Program-made: the position numbers and the translations under genes
Shown: one piece after another, positions 16,682-24,017 of the stretch
Layout: each line of letters opens with the position of its first letter
How positions within the stretch are numbered: position 1 is the first letter of the stretch
Notes under the pieces: generated by a model
Told to the model about the DNA's origin: nothing
The model's database searches: none
Seen by the model: the letters and a program-made list of their open reading frames with translations, nothing else
Source of the DNA: Eleftheria terrae
Lineage (GTDB): Bacteria > Pseudomonadota > Gammaproteobacteria > Burkholderiales > Burkholderiaceae_C
DNA length: 64,000 nt
Assembly (NCBI RefSeq): GCF_030419005.1
Contig: NZ_CP106951.1
Coordinates: forward strand, 124,001-188,000
Direction of reading: 5' to 3'

Positions 16682-19228
16682 ATGCCCGTACCCCAAGAGA
16701 CTCCCTACATTGAGCACGTCGGTAACGGCGTCACCGTGACGTTCGCCTATCCGTTCACGCTCCTGCGTCTCGCGGACTTGGTAGTGAAGGTGGGAGGCGT
16801 CACCCAGACCACGGGCTACATCGTCTCCGGCAGCACTGTGGGCGGCAGCGTGATCTTCAACGTGCCGCCGGCCGCCGGCATCCGTGTTGAGCTGCTGCGC
16901 GAGATCGCACTCGAACGGAAGGACGACTACCAGGAAAACGGCGACTTCCTGGCCAACACGGTGGATATGGACTTCGACCGCATCTGGCAGGCGCTGCAGG
17001 GGCACCTGCTGCGACTCGGTGGAGCGTTGAGGGCGCCATACCCGGAGCAGATCCAGATTCTTCCGGCCGCAGAGGCGCGCGCCGAGCACCTGCTGATGTT
17101 CGGCGAGGACGGAGAGCCGACAGCGACGCCTTTCACAGTCAGCCAGGTAGCCTCGGCGGTTGCTGCTTCCTACAACGGCGCCCCCTCTGCGGATGCCATC
17201 TCGTTCTTCCAGCTCGCATCGGGTGCTGTGGTGCGCTCGATTCAGTCGAAGTTGCGAGAGACGACCTCGGCGCTTGACTTCGGCGTCGATACCACCGGAG
17301 CCACTACCGCCGACGCAGCGCTGCTTTCCTGGGCCGCTGCCGCCACATCGGAGGGGGTGATCGGTCCGGGCTACTACCGCCTGGTCTCCGGCAACATTCC
17401 GATCGCTGCCGGCGCGCGCATCACCATCGCACCGGGCGCAGTCTTCGATCTGAGCGGAGCACCGGCCGGCACGGCGCTATTCAGCATCGCGGGTTCGGCC
17501 GGCTCGTTCGTGAACCTCACAGCCGACGCCGCGAAGAACGCGACCAGCGTGTCCATCGCAGCGGGTGCTGAGGCCGGGTTCGCGGCCGGTGACCTCGTGC
17601 AGGTCGTGTCGGAGAGCGTCTACGACGCCGGCTGGTCGAATGCGAAGTTTGGCGAGCACCGCGAGGTCCTGTCGGTTGCCTCAGGCGTTGTGACGTTCAC
17701 CGGCCCGCTACGCGGCGGCCCCTACACCACAGCGGCTTCCGCGAAGATCCGCAAGATCACCCCGGTTCGCAACGTGTCGATCGACTTCGGCGGTGCGTAC
17801 CTGATCGGCTCCGACAACCCCGCCGTAGGTCACCGCCCGATCCGTCTCGATAGGGTGATGAACTGCGATGTGCGCGGCCTGCGGGCCCGCCACTGCGCCG
17901 ACTCGGCCATCGAGATTCGCAACAGCATCAATGTGCGCGTGCGAGATGTCGACGTCTCCGACTGTCTCAACGCCAGTTCGGGCTATGGGCTGAACGTCGT
18001 GGGATGCTGCGAGGACATCCTGCTTGACGGCGGCGTCTTCCGGCGCTGCCGGCATGCTGCTACCACCTCTACCCCGAGCGGGGACTACGGGATCATCCGT
18101 GGCCTCACTCGGCAGAACTCGGTCAGCTACGACACGGTGAACTCGGGTGACGCCTGGGACACGCACGCCAATGTCGAAGACCTGACCGATATCAACCTGC
18201 GGTCCTACAACTCGAGCTCGGCCGGCTTCAACTACGAGTGCAGCTCGTTCCAGGCCATCGGGTGCAAGAGCTACAAGTCGGCTTCCTCTGGGTTCCGTGT
18301 ATCGCTTGGCTCCACGGTAGAGAAGTCGCGCGCGAAGCTGGTCAGCTGCGAGAGCGACCAGGCCAGCATCGGTTTCGATCTCCGGCCGGCCACGGCGCTA
18401 AACAGCACCGAGAGCGAGTTCGCGCACGTCACGGACTGCGTAGCTCGCAATGCCTCATCGTCCGGGCTCATCTGCGGCAATAGCACCCTGGGCGCTACCG
18501 CCTTCACGACCAAGGGGCTGCGAATCAGTGGTGGCCACTACGACGGGAACAGCGCCTCTGGCTCGATCATGATCCAGTACGACACCCCAGACGTAGATAT
18601 CGAAGGGGTGTTGGCGTTCGTGCGGTCGGTTTCCGGTAGTGGCATCCAGTGCCGGTGCGATCGGCCATCGGTCAGCAAAGCGCGGGTGCGTTGGCTTGTC
18701 TCCGGCGCGAACGGCACCAGCAGCTCGGCCGCGGTTCGATTCACCGATTGCAGCTCTCCCTTCGTCGACGGGCTGCATGTTGATGCTCCTTTGGCTACCT
18801 CGGGTGCGAGGGCTGTGCGGGCCACTGGCACGACAAGTGGCGTTCGCGCTCGGGGAACCGTCGCACCGGCGCTGGCCACGATCTACGACCTTTCTGCTGC
18901 GGCCGGATCTATCGTGGACGACGACTGGGCCGGCAACGTCACTATTGCTGCCGGCGTAGTCGCGGTACCGCATGGGGGTATCCGCATGCTGACGGTCGAC
19001 ACCGAGGCGTCAGCCGCAACCGATGACCTGGACACGATCAACGGCGGCGTGCCCGGGCAGCTCATTGCCGTGAAGACGTTCACCTCTACCCGGGATGTGG
19101 TGCTGAAGGACGGTACCGGGAACATGCAGCTCGGCGCGGACATCACGATCGGCGACAACACGGATAGCGTCACGCTGGTGTGGACTGGTACCTACTGGCT
19201 GCGGGCCGGCGGCTTCTCCGACAACTAA
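16682..19228 (+). CDS. Phage tailspike with T7 gp17-like N-terminus and beta-helix
   Basis: An 848-residue protein. Residues 1-110 (TPYIEHVGNGVTVTFAYPF ... ERKDDYQENGDFLANTVDMDFDRIWQALQ) form the T7 tail-fibre type particle-binding domain. From about residue 190 the sequence reads as a right-handed parallel beta-helix of pectate-lyase type (NVSIDFGGAYLIGSDNP; GLRARHCADSAIEIRNSINVRVRDVDVSDC). The C-terminal 120 residues look like a trimerisation/cap domain. Such spikes bind and usually depolymerise a surface polysaccharide; catalytic acids cannot be assigned. GAGG before the ATG at 16682 sets the start. Confidence 0.85.
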   Translation: MPVPQETPYIEHVGNGVTVTFAYPFTLLRLADLVVKVGGVTQTTGYIVSGSTVGGSVIFNVPPAAGIRVELLREIALERKDDYQENGDFLANTVDMDFDRIWQALQGHLLRLGGALRAPYPEQIQILPAAEARAEHLLMFGEDGEPTATPFTVSQVASAVAASYNGAPSADAISFFQLASGAVVRSIQSKLRETTSALDFGVDTTGATTADAALLSWAAAATSEGVIGPGYYRLVSGNIPIAAGARITIAPGAVFDLSGAPAGTALFSIAGSAGSFVNLTADAAKNATSVSIAAGAEAGFAAGDLVQVVSESVYDAGWSNAKFGEHREVLSVASGVVTFTGPLRGGPYTTAASAKIRKITPVRNVSIDFGGAYLIGSDNPAVGHRPIRLDRVMNCDVRGLRARHCADSAIEIRNSINVRVRDVDVSDCLNASSGYGLNVVGCCEDILLDGGVFRRCRHAATTSTPSGDYGIIRGLTRQNSVSYDTVNSGDAWDTHANVEDLTDINLRSYNSSSAGFNYECSSFQAIGCKSYKSASSGFRVSLGSTVEKSRAKLVSCESDQASIGFDLRPATALNSTESEFAHVTDCVARNASSSGLICGNSTLGATAFTTKGLRISGGHYDGNSASGSIMIQYDTPDVDIEGVLAFVRSVSGSGIQCRCDRPSVSKARVRWLVSGANGTSSSAAVRFTDCSSPFVDGLHVDAPLATSGARAVRATGTTSGVRARGTVAPALATIYDLSAAAGSIVDDDWAGNVTIAAGVVAVPHGGIRMLTVDTEASAATDDLDTINGGVPGQLIAVKTFTSTRDVVLKDGTGNMQLGADITIGDNTDSVTLVWTGTYWLRAGGFSDN

Positions 19229-19237
19229 AGGACCGCC

Positions 19238-19639
19238 ATGGCCGAAGTCACCACCACCATTGCTACCGGGGTCGCAGCCGCGGCCAGCACGACCGCGGTA
19301 GCGGCTGGCCGCCCGCCCGAGGAGGTCATCCTCTGGGCGTTCCTCGGCTCGCTCGTCGCCGTCTGGCTGGACGGTCGACGGGACGAGCCGCTTTCCTTCC
19401 GCTGGGGATTCAACGTCCTGGGCCTGGTCCTGGTCAGCGTGCTGTCCGGGATCGTCGGCAGCGCCGTCCTGCTGTCCCTGGCCCCGGAGTTCTCGCTGAC
19501 CGCGCCGCTCGCCAAGATCGAGCGGTGGGGCCTGGCCTTCGTCATCGCGGCGCTGATCCACCGGGTCGGGCCGCTCGCCTTCGGTGTGCTGCGCGGGAGG
19601 ATTACGAAAGTAGGGGGCAGCGATGCTGCAAATCCTTGA
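19238..19639 (+). CDS. Phage membrane protein, putative holin
   Basis: A 133-residue protein with about three hydrophobic segments (VILWAFLGSLVAVWL, WGFNVLGLVLVSVLSGIVGSAVLL, WGLAFVIAALIHRVGPLAFGVL) and a Thr/Ala-rich N-terminus, immediately after the tailspike and before the endolysin. This position and topology fit a holin or accessory lysis protein. It overlaps the next membrane gene by 17 nt. Which of the two tandem membrane proteins is the holin and which an antiholin cannot be decided from sequence alone. Confidence 0.65.
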   Translation: MAEVTTTIATGVAAAASTTAVAAGRPPEEVILWAFLGSLVAVWLDGRRDEPLSFRWGFNVLGLVLVSVLSGIVGSAVLLSLAPEFSLTAPLAKIERWGLAFVIAALIHRVGPLAFGVLRGRITKVGGSDAANP

Positions 19640-19949
19640 AGACTCGGTTCTGCTTTTCAGCTCGATCATCGTCCTCCTCGCCGCCCTCCGCATCCTCTCG
19701 GCGGCCCGCCTCGGCGAGATATCTGTGCGGGTGCTGGTCGCCCTCGGTGTGGGGGTGGCGGCCGCCGGCTCCATCGCCATGGTTTGGAGCCAGGACACCG
19801 AACCGCCGGCCGCCCACGTCCTGATGATGCTGGCCTCTGCCGCCTGGGTGCTGCAAGCGGTCTGGCGCAATCGCAACAAGCCTCAGACACCCATGCGGCG
19901 CGAGACCGACTGGGGCGAGCTCGACACCCTGCCGGAGGTTCCCAAGTGA
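19623..19949 (+). CDS. Second phage lysis-cassette membrane protein, holin candidate
   Basis: A 108-residue protein with three predicted transmembrane helices (LLFSSIIVLLAALRILSAA, VLVALGVGVAAAGSIAMVW, AAHVLMMLASAAWVLQAVW) and a charged C-terminal tail (RNRNKPQTPMRRETDWGELD). This is the class I holin layout. The gene overlaps both neighbours: 17 nt with the upstream membrane gene and 4 nt (GTGA) with the endolysin. This implies tightly coupled translation across the lysis cassette. Confidence 0.65.
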   Translation: MLQILEDSVLLFSSIIVLLAALRILSAARLGEISVRVLVALGVGVAAAGSIAMVWSQDTEPPAAHVLMMLASAAWVLQAVWRNRNKPQTPMRRETDWGELDTLPEVPK

Positions 19950-20449
19950 AGGAAGTGATTCAGGACGTCATCGAGACGGCCATTGATCCCGCGCTGGCGC
20001 TGCTGCCCGATGCTATGGACTCCAACCAGGCCCGGGTGATGCTGGTGGCCGTCGGCCTGCAGGAATCACGGCTACGGTACCGGCGGCAGAACGGCGGCGG
20101 GCCGGCACGTGGGCTGTGGCAGTTCGAGCGCGGCACGCTGGAGAGCCAGGGCGGGGTGTGGGGCGTCTACCTGCACCGAGCCAGCCGTTTCTGGCTGAAC
20201 GAGCTGTGCAAGGCGCGGCGCGTCGACTTTGACCCGGACTTCATCTACGACTCGCTGGAGGACGATGACGTGCTCGCCGCCGGCGTGGCCCGCCTGCTGC
20301 TCTTCACCGACCCGCACCCGCTGCCAGCCGTGACCGACGAGCTTGGAGCCTGGGATCTCTACGCCAAACGCACGTGGCGCCCGGGCAAGCCGCACCGCTC
20401 GACCTGGGCCGGCTTCCACCGGGCGGCCCGCGAGGCGGTGCTGGGATGA
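19946..20449 (+). CDS. Phage endolysin, lytic-transglycosylase-like
   Basis: A 167-residue protein lacking a signal peptide. The segment VGLQESRLRYRRQNGGGPARGLWQFE has the arrangement of the lysozyme-like/lytic transglycosylase catalytic region: the Glu of QESR as putative catalytic acid, then a Gly-rich turn and GLWQFE in place of GLMQ. WAGFHRAAREAVLG forms the end. It would cut peptidoglycan once holin opens the inner membrane. The start is GTG overlapping the upstream stop (GTGA). Its end overlaps the Rz gene by ATGA. Enzyme class is inferred. Confidence 0.65.
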   Translation: MKEVIQDVIETAIDPALALLPDAMDSNQARVMLVAVGLQESRLRYRRQNGGGPARGLWQFERGTLESQGGVWGVYLHRASRFWLNELCKARRVDFDPDFIYDSLEDDDVLAAGVARLLLFTDPHPLPAVTDELGAWDLYAKRTWRPGKPHRSTWAGFHRAAREAVLG

Positions 20450-20847
20450 TCCTGCCGGCCTGGCTGTCGCCCCGCGTGCTCGGCGCTGCCGCGGTGCTGG
20501 CCGGGCTGGCGCTGTCGCATGGCTGGGCCTACCGCGCCGGGGGCCGGGCGGTGCAGGACAAGTGGGATGCGGCAGTCGTCGAGGCCGATCGCCTGGCCAA
20601 TGAGCGGCGCGCCGAGGATCAGCGGCTGGCGGCCCGCGCCGCTGCCGCCCACCAGGAAGCAGCGGCCGCCATTCAGGCCGAGCTGGCCAAGACACAGGAG
20701 GCCCTTGATGCAGCCCTCAACGAACCCGTGCCCAGCTGCCCGCGCTCTGCCGGCGATGCTGTTGTCCCTGCTGCTGTGTGGCTGCGCCTCCAGGCCATCG
20801 ACGACGCTGGCCCGGCCAGCACCGCCCGAGCAAAGCCTGCTCGCTGA
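20446..20847 (+). CDS. Rz-like inner-membrane spanin
   Basis: A 133-residue protein starting with an N-terminal signal anchor (VLGAAAVLAGLALSHGWAYRAG), then a periplasmic coiled coil (AVVEADRLANERRAEDQRLAARAAAAHQEAAAAIQAELAKTQEALDAAL). This is the i-spanin layout, which joins with the outer-membrane lipoprotein Rz1 to fuse the envelopes at lysis. The start overlaps the endolysin stop (ATGA). The Rz1 frame begins inside this gene in a different frame. Confidence 0.75.
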   Translation: MILPAWLSPRVLGAAAVLAGLALSHGWAYRAGGRAVQDKWDAAVVEADRLANERRAEDQRLAARAAAAHQEAAAAIQAELAKTQEALDAALNEPVPSCPRSAGDAVVPAAVWLRLQAIDDAGPASTARAKPAR

Positions 20848-20995
20848 ATGCCCGGCGCCGCCGCGGCTGCCAGCCAAGGCGACCACGCTACGCCAGGCGC
20901 TGCCCCTTCTCGAGCAACGGGCGGCGCTGGCCGCCGAATGCCGGGCCCGGCACCGCGCGCTGGCGGACTGGGCCCGCGGCGTCACGCAGCCTTGA
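20708..20995 (+). CDS. Rz1-like outer-membrane spanin lipoprotein
   Basis: A 95-residue frame that begins within Rz and runs 148 nt past its end. The N-terminus has an Arg followed by a hydrophobic run and a lipobox (ALPAMLLSLLLCGCAS); cleavage before the second Cys is likely. The mature part is Pro-rich (TLARPAPPEQSLLAECPAPPRLPA), as in Rz1, and ends in a helix (LPLLEQRAALAAECRARHRALADW). A start at ATG 20756 is possible, but 20708 supplies the positively charged n-region. Partial overlap with a C-terminal extension is an intermediate between embedded and separate Rz1 architectures. Confidence 0.75.
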   Translation: MQPSTNPCPAARALPAMLLSLLLCGCASRPSTTLARPAPPEQSLLAECPAPPRLPAKATTLRQALPLLEQRAALAAECRARHRALADWARGVTQP

Positions 20996-21698
20996 CCTTC
21001 CGGCGCACAGCGGCGAGCAGGCCCAGCCCGGCCAGCATTAGCGCGTAGGTCTCAGGCTCCGGCACCGCCGGCAGTATGGGCAGGCCGTGGAATCCGATGC
21101 GGAAGGCCATCCGCTCGTCGGCCGCGGGCACCATGCAGTCGAAGCTGCCGCAGTTCGGCGTGCCGGGCACCATGCCGCGCCCCGGGGTCCCAGTGATCGT
21201 GCCCGTCAGGCGCAGCGTCTTCGGTGCACCGGTCAGCTGGAAGACGCCGCCGGCCGTCACATCGATCTTCGTTCCGGTCGTGGTGTCCTCAAGGAACAGG
21301 CTGCCGGTGATGGAGCCGTTCGAGAAACGGATCGGCATGGCCGATGGGATGATGTTCCACCAGGGCTCGATCAGCACCGAAGCGAACCCCTTATCCATCG
21401 ACAAGACGCTCTCGAACTTCGAGTTGAAGTCAGTGGAGTAGGCGAAGAAGCCGATCGGCGCCGCGAAGGCCCGGCTTTCCCGGTAGCTGCCGTCCGGAGC
21501 ATAGACGCGCCACGGGCCGGAGTGAGCTCCCCATTCGGGGTTGTAGTTGTAGATGCTCTCGTCCGACGTGGTGGTGCCGGTCATACGGCCAACGGCCTCG
21601 CCGAGACCGAAGTCGGCCACCGCGGTGCTGCTGTGGTTGAGGACGCCGGCCTGCGCCGGCAGGGCCAGCACGAGGGCCAGCCCGAGGGTGTAACGCAT
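20982..21698 (-). CDS. PEP-CTERM sorted secreted protein carried by prophage
   Basis: A 238-residue protein with a signal peptide (MRYTLGLALVLALPAQAG) and a canonical C-terminal sorting tail: VPEPETYALMLAGLGLLAAVRRKVKAA, i.e. PEP motif, membrane helix and basic end. The central domain is beta-rich, with no enzyme motif recognised. Such proteins are processed by the host exosortase and exported, often to the matrix or cell surface. AGGAG eight nt before the ATG at 21698 fixes the start. It is oriented against the late genes, sits between the lysis cassette and the integrase, and its end overlaps Rz1. It is best explained as a lysogenic cargo (moron) gene. Confidence 0.8.
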   Translation of the reverse strand: MRYTLGLALVLALPAQAGVLNHSSTAVADFGLGEAVGRMTGTTTSDESIYNYNPEWGAHSGPWRVYAPDGSYRESRAFAAPIGFFAYSTDFNSKFESVLSMDKGFASVLIEPWWNIIPSAMPIRFSNGSITGSLFLEDTTTGTKIDVTAGGVFQLTGAPKTLRLTGTITGTPGRGMVPGTPNCGSFDCMVPAADERMAFRIGFHGLPILPAVPEPETYALMLAGLGLLAAVRRKVKAA

Positions 21699-21782
21699 GT
21701 GGACTCCTGAGGTTGCGCCCGGAATCGGGCGGCCGTCAGGGTAGGTCGGCGGCGGTGATCCCGTCTCCCCCATTTAGGGGGA

Positions 21783-22787
21783 TCAGCGGTGCAGGTCTCT
21801 GGCTCTGAGTTGGGTGTAGCGCATCAGTTGTTTCGGATCTTTGTGGCCGGTGATGAGCATCATCTCGGCGAGCGAGTATTTCTTGCTCTCGACGAGACGG
21901 CTGATTGCTTCGTGCCGCAGGTCATACAGCTGCAGGTCATCGATTCCCAGGGCTGCGCAAGCTCGCGGGAAGATGCTGCTCCAGCTCTTACCGTTCACCG
22001 GGAAGATGCGCGGGCCGATCCGCGGCTGCCTCATGATGATGTCGAAGCACCGGCCAAGCAGGGGCACCGTCTGGTGGTTGCCGATTTTCTTCCGAGGGTC
22101 CTTGCGGTCACGGATGATGATGGTCCTGTCGGCCTCGTTCAGGTCCGACCACAGCAGCCGCGTGATCTCGGAGGGCGGCCGGAAGCAGCTGTCCAGGATG
22201 AAATCCATCAGATCGGGCGTCAGGCTCTTGGAGTGCAGCAGGAACCAGCCGCGCAGCTTCTCGATTTCCTCGGCGGTGGGGCGCCGGTCGCGCTCGTTGG
22301 AGCGGTTCACCTGGCCCATGTACTTCAGGATCTCGCGGGCATCGTCGATCACCGAGGGCTGAACAGGGAAGCGCCACAGCGCTTTCGCGACCTTGAACAC
22401 ACCCTTCAGGTAGGTGAGGTCGATGGCCGCTGTCACGCCGGAAACCCGGCGCTCCTCGGTGACGTACTGCACCACGCGTTCGGCGGTCAGCGTGCCGGCC
22501 TCGACGTTCTGCAGGTGCAGCTTCAGCTTCTTCAGCACGTCCGCCTTGTTCTTGCCGAACGGCTTCGCTTCGCCGACCTCCGTGGTGTACCGGTCGATGA
22601 GCTGGCCCACGGTGAGGCCTTTGCCCGTGACATTGAGCCCGGCCCGGCCGTGGTCGATCTCGCTCTCGATTTTGCGGGCCCACTTCTCGGCGAGAATCTT
22701 TGTGTCGAACGTCTTGGTTTGCGGCGGGAAGCCTTTGCGGCGCACCTGCGCACGCCACTTCTCTCCAACCCTGATGATGGAAGCCAT
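21783..22787 (-). CDS. int: Tyrosine-family site-specific integrase (dusA-associated)
   Basis: A 334-residue phage integrase. The N-terminal 50 residues form a small arm-binding domain (IIRVGEKWRAQVRRKGFPPQTKTF), followed by a SAM-like core-binding domain and the catalytic domain. Catalytic set: R203 (CFRPPSE), K229 (DRKDPRKK), H292 and R297 (LRHEAISR), H315 (TGHKD) and nucleophile Y324 (LMRYTQL). GGAG lies 9-15 nt before the ATG. The gene is transcribed away from dusA and ends the prophage; integrases in this position are those that target the 5' part of dusA. Two CGTAGCAC motifs overlap its leader, suggesting autoregulation. Confidence 0.95.
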   Translation of the reverse strand: MASIIRVGEKWRAQVRRKGFPPQTKTFDTKILAEKWARKIESEIDHGRAGLNVTGKGLTVGQLIDRYTTEVGEAKPFGKNKADVLKKLKLHLQNVEAGTLTAERVVQYVTEERRVSGVTAAIDLTYLKGVFKVAKALWRFPVQPSVIDDAREILKYMGQVNRSNERDRRPTAEEIEKLRGWFLLHSKSLTPDLMDFILDSCFRPPSEITRLLWSDLNEADRTIIIRDRKDPRKKIGNHQTVPLLGRCFDIIMRQPRIGPRIFPVNGKSWSSIFPRACAALGIDDLQLYDLRHEAISRLVESKKYSLAEMMLITGHKDPKQLMRYTQLRARDLHR

Positions 22788-22789
22788 TT

Positions 22790-22875
22790 CGTAGCACTCT
22801 CCGTAGCACCGCGGGAGTGTAAACGCATGGTTTGCCCTGCAAATGAGTGGACAAACGTGCTACGGCACTGCTACG
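22790..22875. promoter_or_regulatory. Symmetric CGTAGCAC repeat array between int and dusA
   Basis: CGTAGCAC occurs at 22790-22797 and 22802-22809. Its reverse complement occurs as GTGCTACG at 22857-22864 and, with one change (CTGCTACG), at 22868-22875. The left pair is offset 12 bp and the right pair 11 bp, arranged as inverted pairs around 22833. This is the layout of integrase arm-type or recombination-directionality-factor sites, and it overlaps the integrase promoter/leader. The function is inferred from placement. Confidence 0.6.
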
Positions 22876-23901
22876 CAACCTGGCGCCAGCCTTGAGAAAT
22901 CAAGCGCTGGCAACCCTTGGCGGCTTTCCATTGCCCCGATGATGGACTGGACGGACCGCCATTGCCGGTACTTCCATCGCCTGCTCACTCGCCACACCCT
23001 GCTCTACACCGAGATGGTGACCACCGGTGCGCTGCTGCATGGCGACGTGCCGCGCCATCTCGATTTCAACGAGCAGGAGCATCCGGTAGCGCTGCAACTG
23101 GGAGGCAGCGAGCCGGCCGATCTGGCGGCTTGCGCGAAGCTGGCCGAGCAGTGGGGCTATGACGAGGTCAACCTCAACTGCGGCTGCCCCAGCGAGCGGG
23201 TGCAGCGGGGCGCCTTCGGCGCCTGCCTGATGGCTGAGCCGCAATTGGTGGCCGACTGCGTGAAGGCCATGCGCAATGCGGTGGACCTGCCGGTCACGGT
23301 CAAGCACCGCATCGGCATCGACAAGGTCGAAAGCTATGAGTTCGTGCGCGATTTCGTGGGCACCATCGCGGCCGCCGGCTGCCAGGTCTTCATCGTGCAT
23401 GCCCGCAATGCCTGGCTGAAGGGCCTCAGCCCGAAGGAAAACCGCGAGGTGCCGCCGCTGCGCTACGAGCTGGTGCACCGGCTCAAGCGCGAATTCCCCA
23501 GCCTGACCATCGCCCTCAACGGCGGCATCACCACCACCGCACAGGTGCTGGAGCAACTGCAGTCAGTGGATGGCGTGATGGTGGGCCGCGAGGCTTACCA
23601 CAACCCCTACCTGATGGCCGGCTGGGATGCCGAGGTCTTTGGCGACGCAGACAAGCCCGCCTGTGAGCGCGAAGCGGTCGAGGCCGAGATGGTGCGCTAC
23701 TGCGAGCGCCAGGCCGCCCAGGGGGTGCCGTGGGCGCACGTGATGCGCCATGTGCTCGGGCTCTACAACGGCCTGCCGGGCGCGCGCCGCTGGCGCCAGG
23801 TGTGGTCAGACCACCGGCTCAAGGGCCTGCCCCCGGCGGAGGTCAGCCGGCGCGCGCTGGCCGCGCGGCTGGGACGCGAAGCCGCAGCGATCGCCGCCTG
23901 A
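22843..23901 (+). CDS. dusA: tRNA-dihydrouridine(20/20a) synthase DusA
   Basis: FMN-dependent enzyme reducing uridines 20/20a in the tRNA D-loop. The family signature APMMDWTDRHCRYFHRLL begins at residue about 31. The catalytic Cys is in NLNCGCPSERV, and the phosphate-binding GGI and GVMVGREAYHNPY motifs are present. The 352-residue length includes about 26 N-terminal residues (MSGQTCYGTATQPGASLEKSSAGN) unlike the usual short DusA leader. They are encoded by phage-side DNA, so the prophage appears to have replaced the native start and promoter. No convincing ribosome binding site precedes ATG 22843. Internal ATGs at 22939/22942 would remove the conserved RLSIAP. Confidence 0.92.
   Translation: MSGQTCYGTATQPGASLEKSSAGNPWRLSIAPMMDWTDRHCRYFHRLLTRHTLLYTEMVTTGALLHGDVPRHLDFNEQEHPVALQLGGSEPADLAACAKLAEQWGYDEVNLNCGCPSERVQRGAFGACLMAEPQLVADCVKAMRNAVDLPVTVKHRIGIDKVESYEFVRDFVGTIAAAGCQVFIVHARNAWLKGLSPKENREVPPLRYELVHRLKREFPSLTIALNGGITTTAQVLEQLQSVDGVMVGREAYHNPYLMAGWDAEVFGDADKPACEREAVEAEMVRYCERQAAQGVPWAHVMRHVLGLYNGLPGARRWRQVWSDHRLKGLPPAEVSRRALAARLGREAAAIAA
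22876..22960. other. Probable attR region at dusA 5' end
   Basis: The prophage-dusA junction must lie here: to the right is the conserved dusA coding sequence (RLSIAPMMDWTDRHCR from 22921), to the left phage DNA. An imperfect inverted repeat, GCCAGC-CTTG-agaaat-CAAG-c-GCTGGC, sits at about 22886-22911 and could be a core-type integrase site. The duplicated core cannot be verified because attL is outside the window. Confidence 0.5.
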
Positions 23902-24017
23902 AGGCTGCGGGCCGGCGGACTCGCCGCGCCAGCTACGGGCCCGTCATGCCAGGCGCGGCCACCGTCGCCTCGATGGCGGCCCCGCCGAAGCGATGCCGCA
24001 CCGGCGGAGCGAGCGGC

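Larger units (their letters stand above)
1..22920. mobile_element. Podovirus-type prophage (right part), integrated at dusA
   Basis: From the left edge to just before the conserved part of dusA the sequence is a contiguous set of phage genes: capsid, tail tubes, ejection proteins, terminase, tailspike, lysis cassette and integrase. Capsid and cement proteins resemble Bordetella phage BPP-1, while the tailspike N-terminus is T7 gp17-like, so short-tailed morphology is inferred. Replication and repressor genes are not seen and would lie to the left, outside the window. The right border is set by the integrase and the dusA 5' end; the exact crossover cannot be fixed without the left end. Confidence 0.9.

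Noticed and set aside
1..22787. Diversity-generating retroelement expected from the BPP-1-like capsid genes
   Set aside because: No reverse transcriptase, Mtd-like C-type lectin tail or template/variable repeat pair was found in the visible part; any such system would have to be left of the window.
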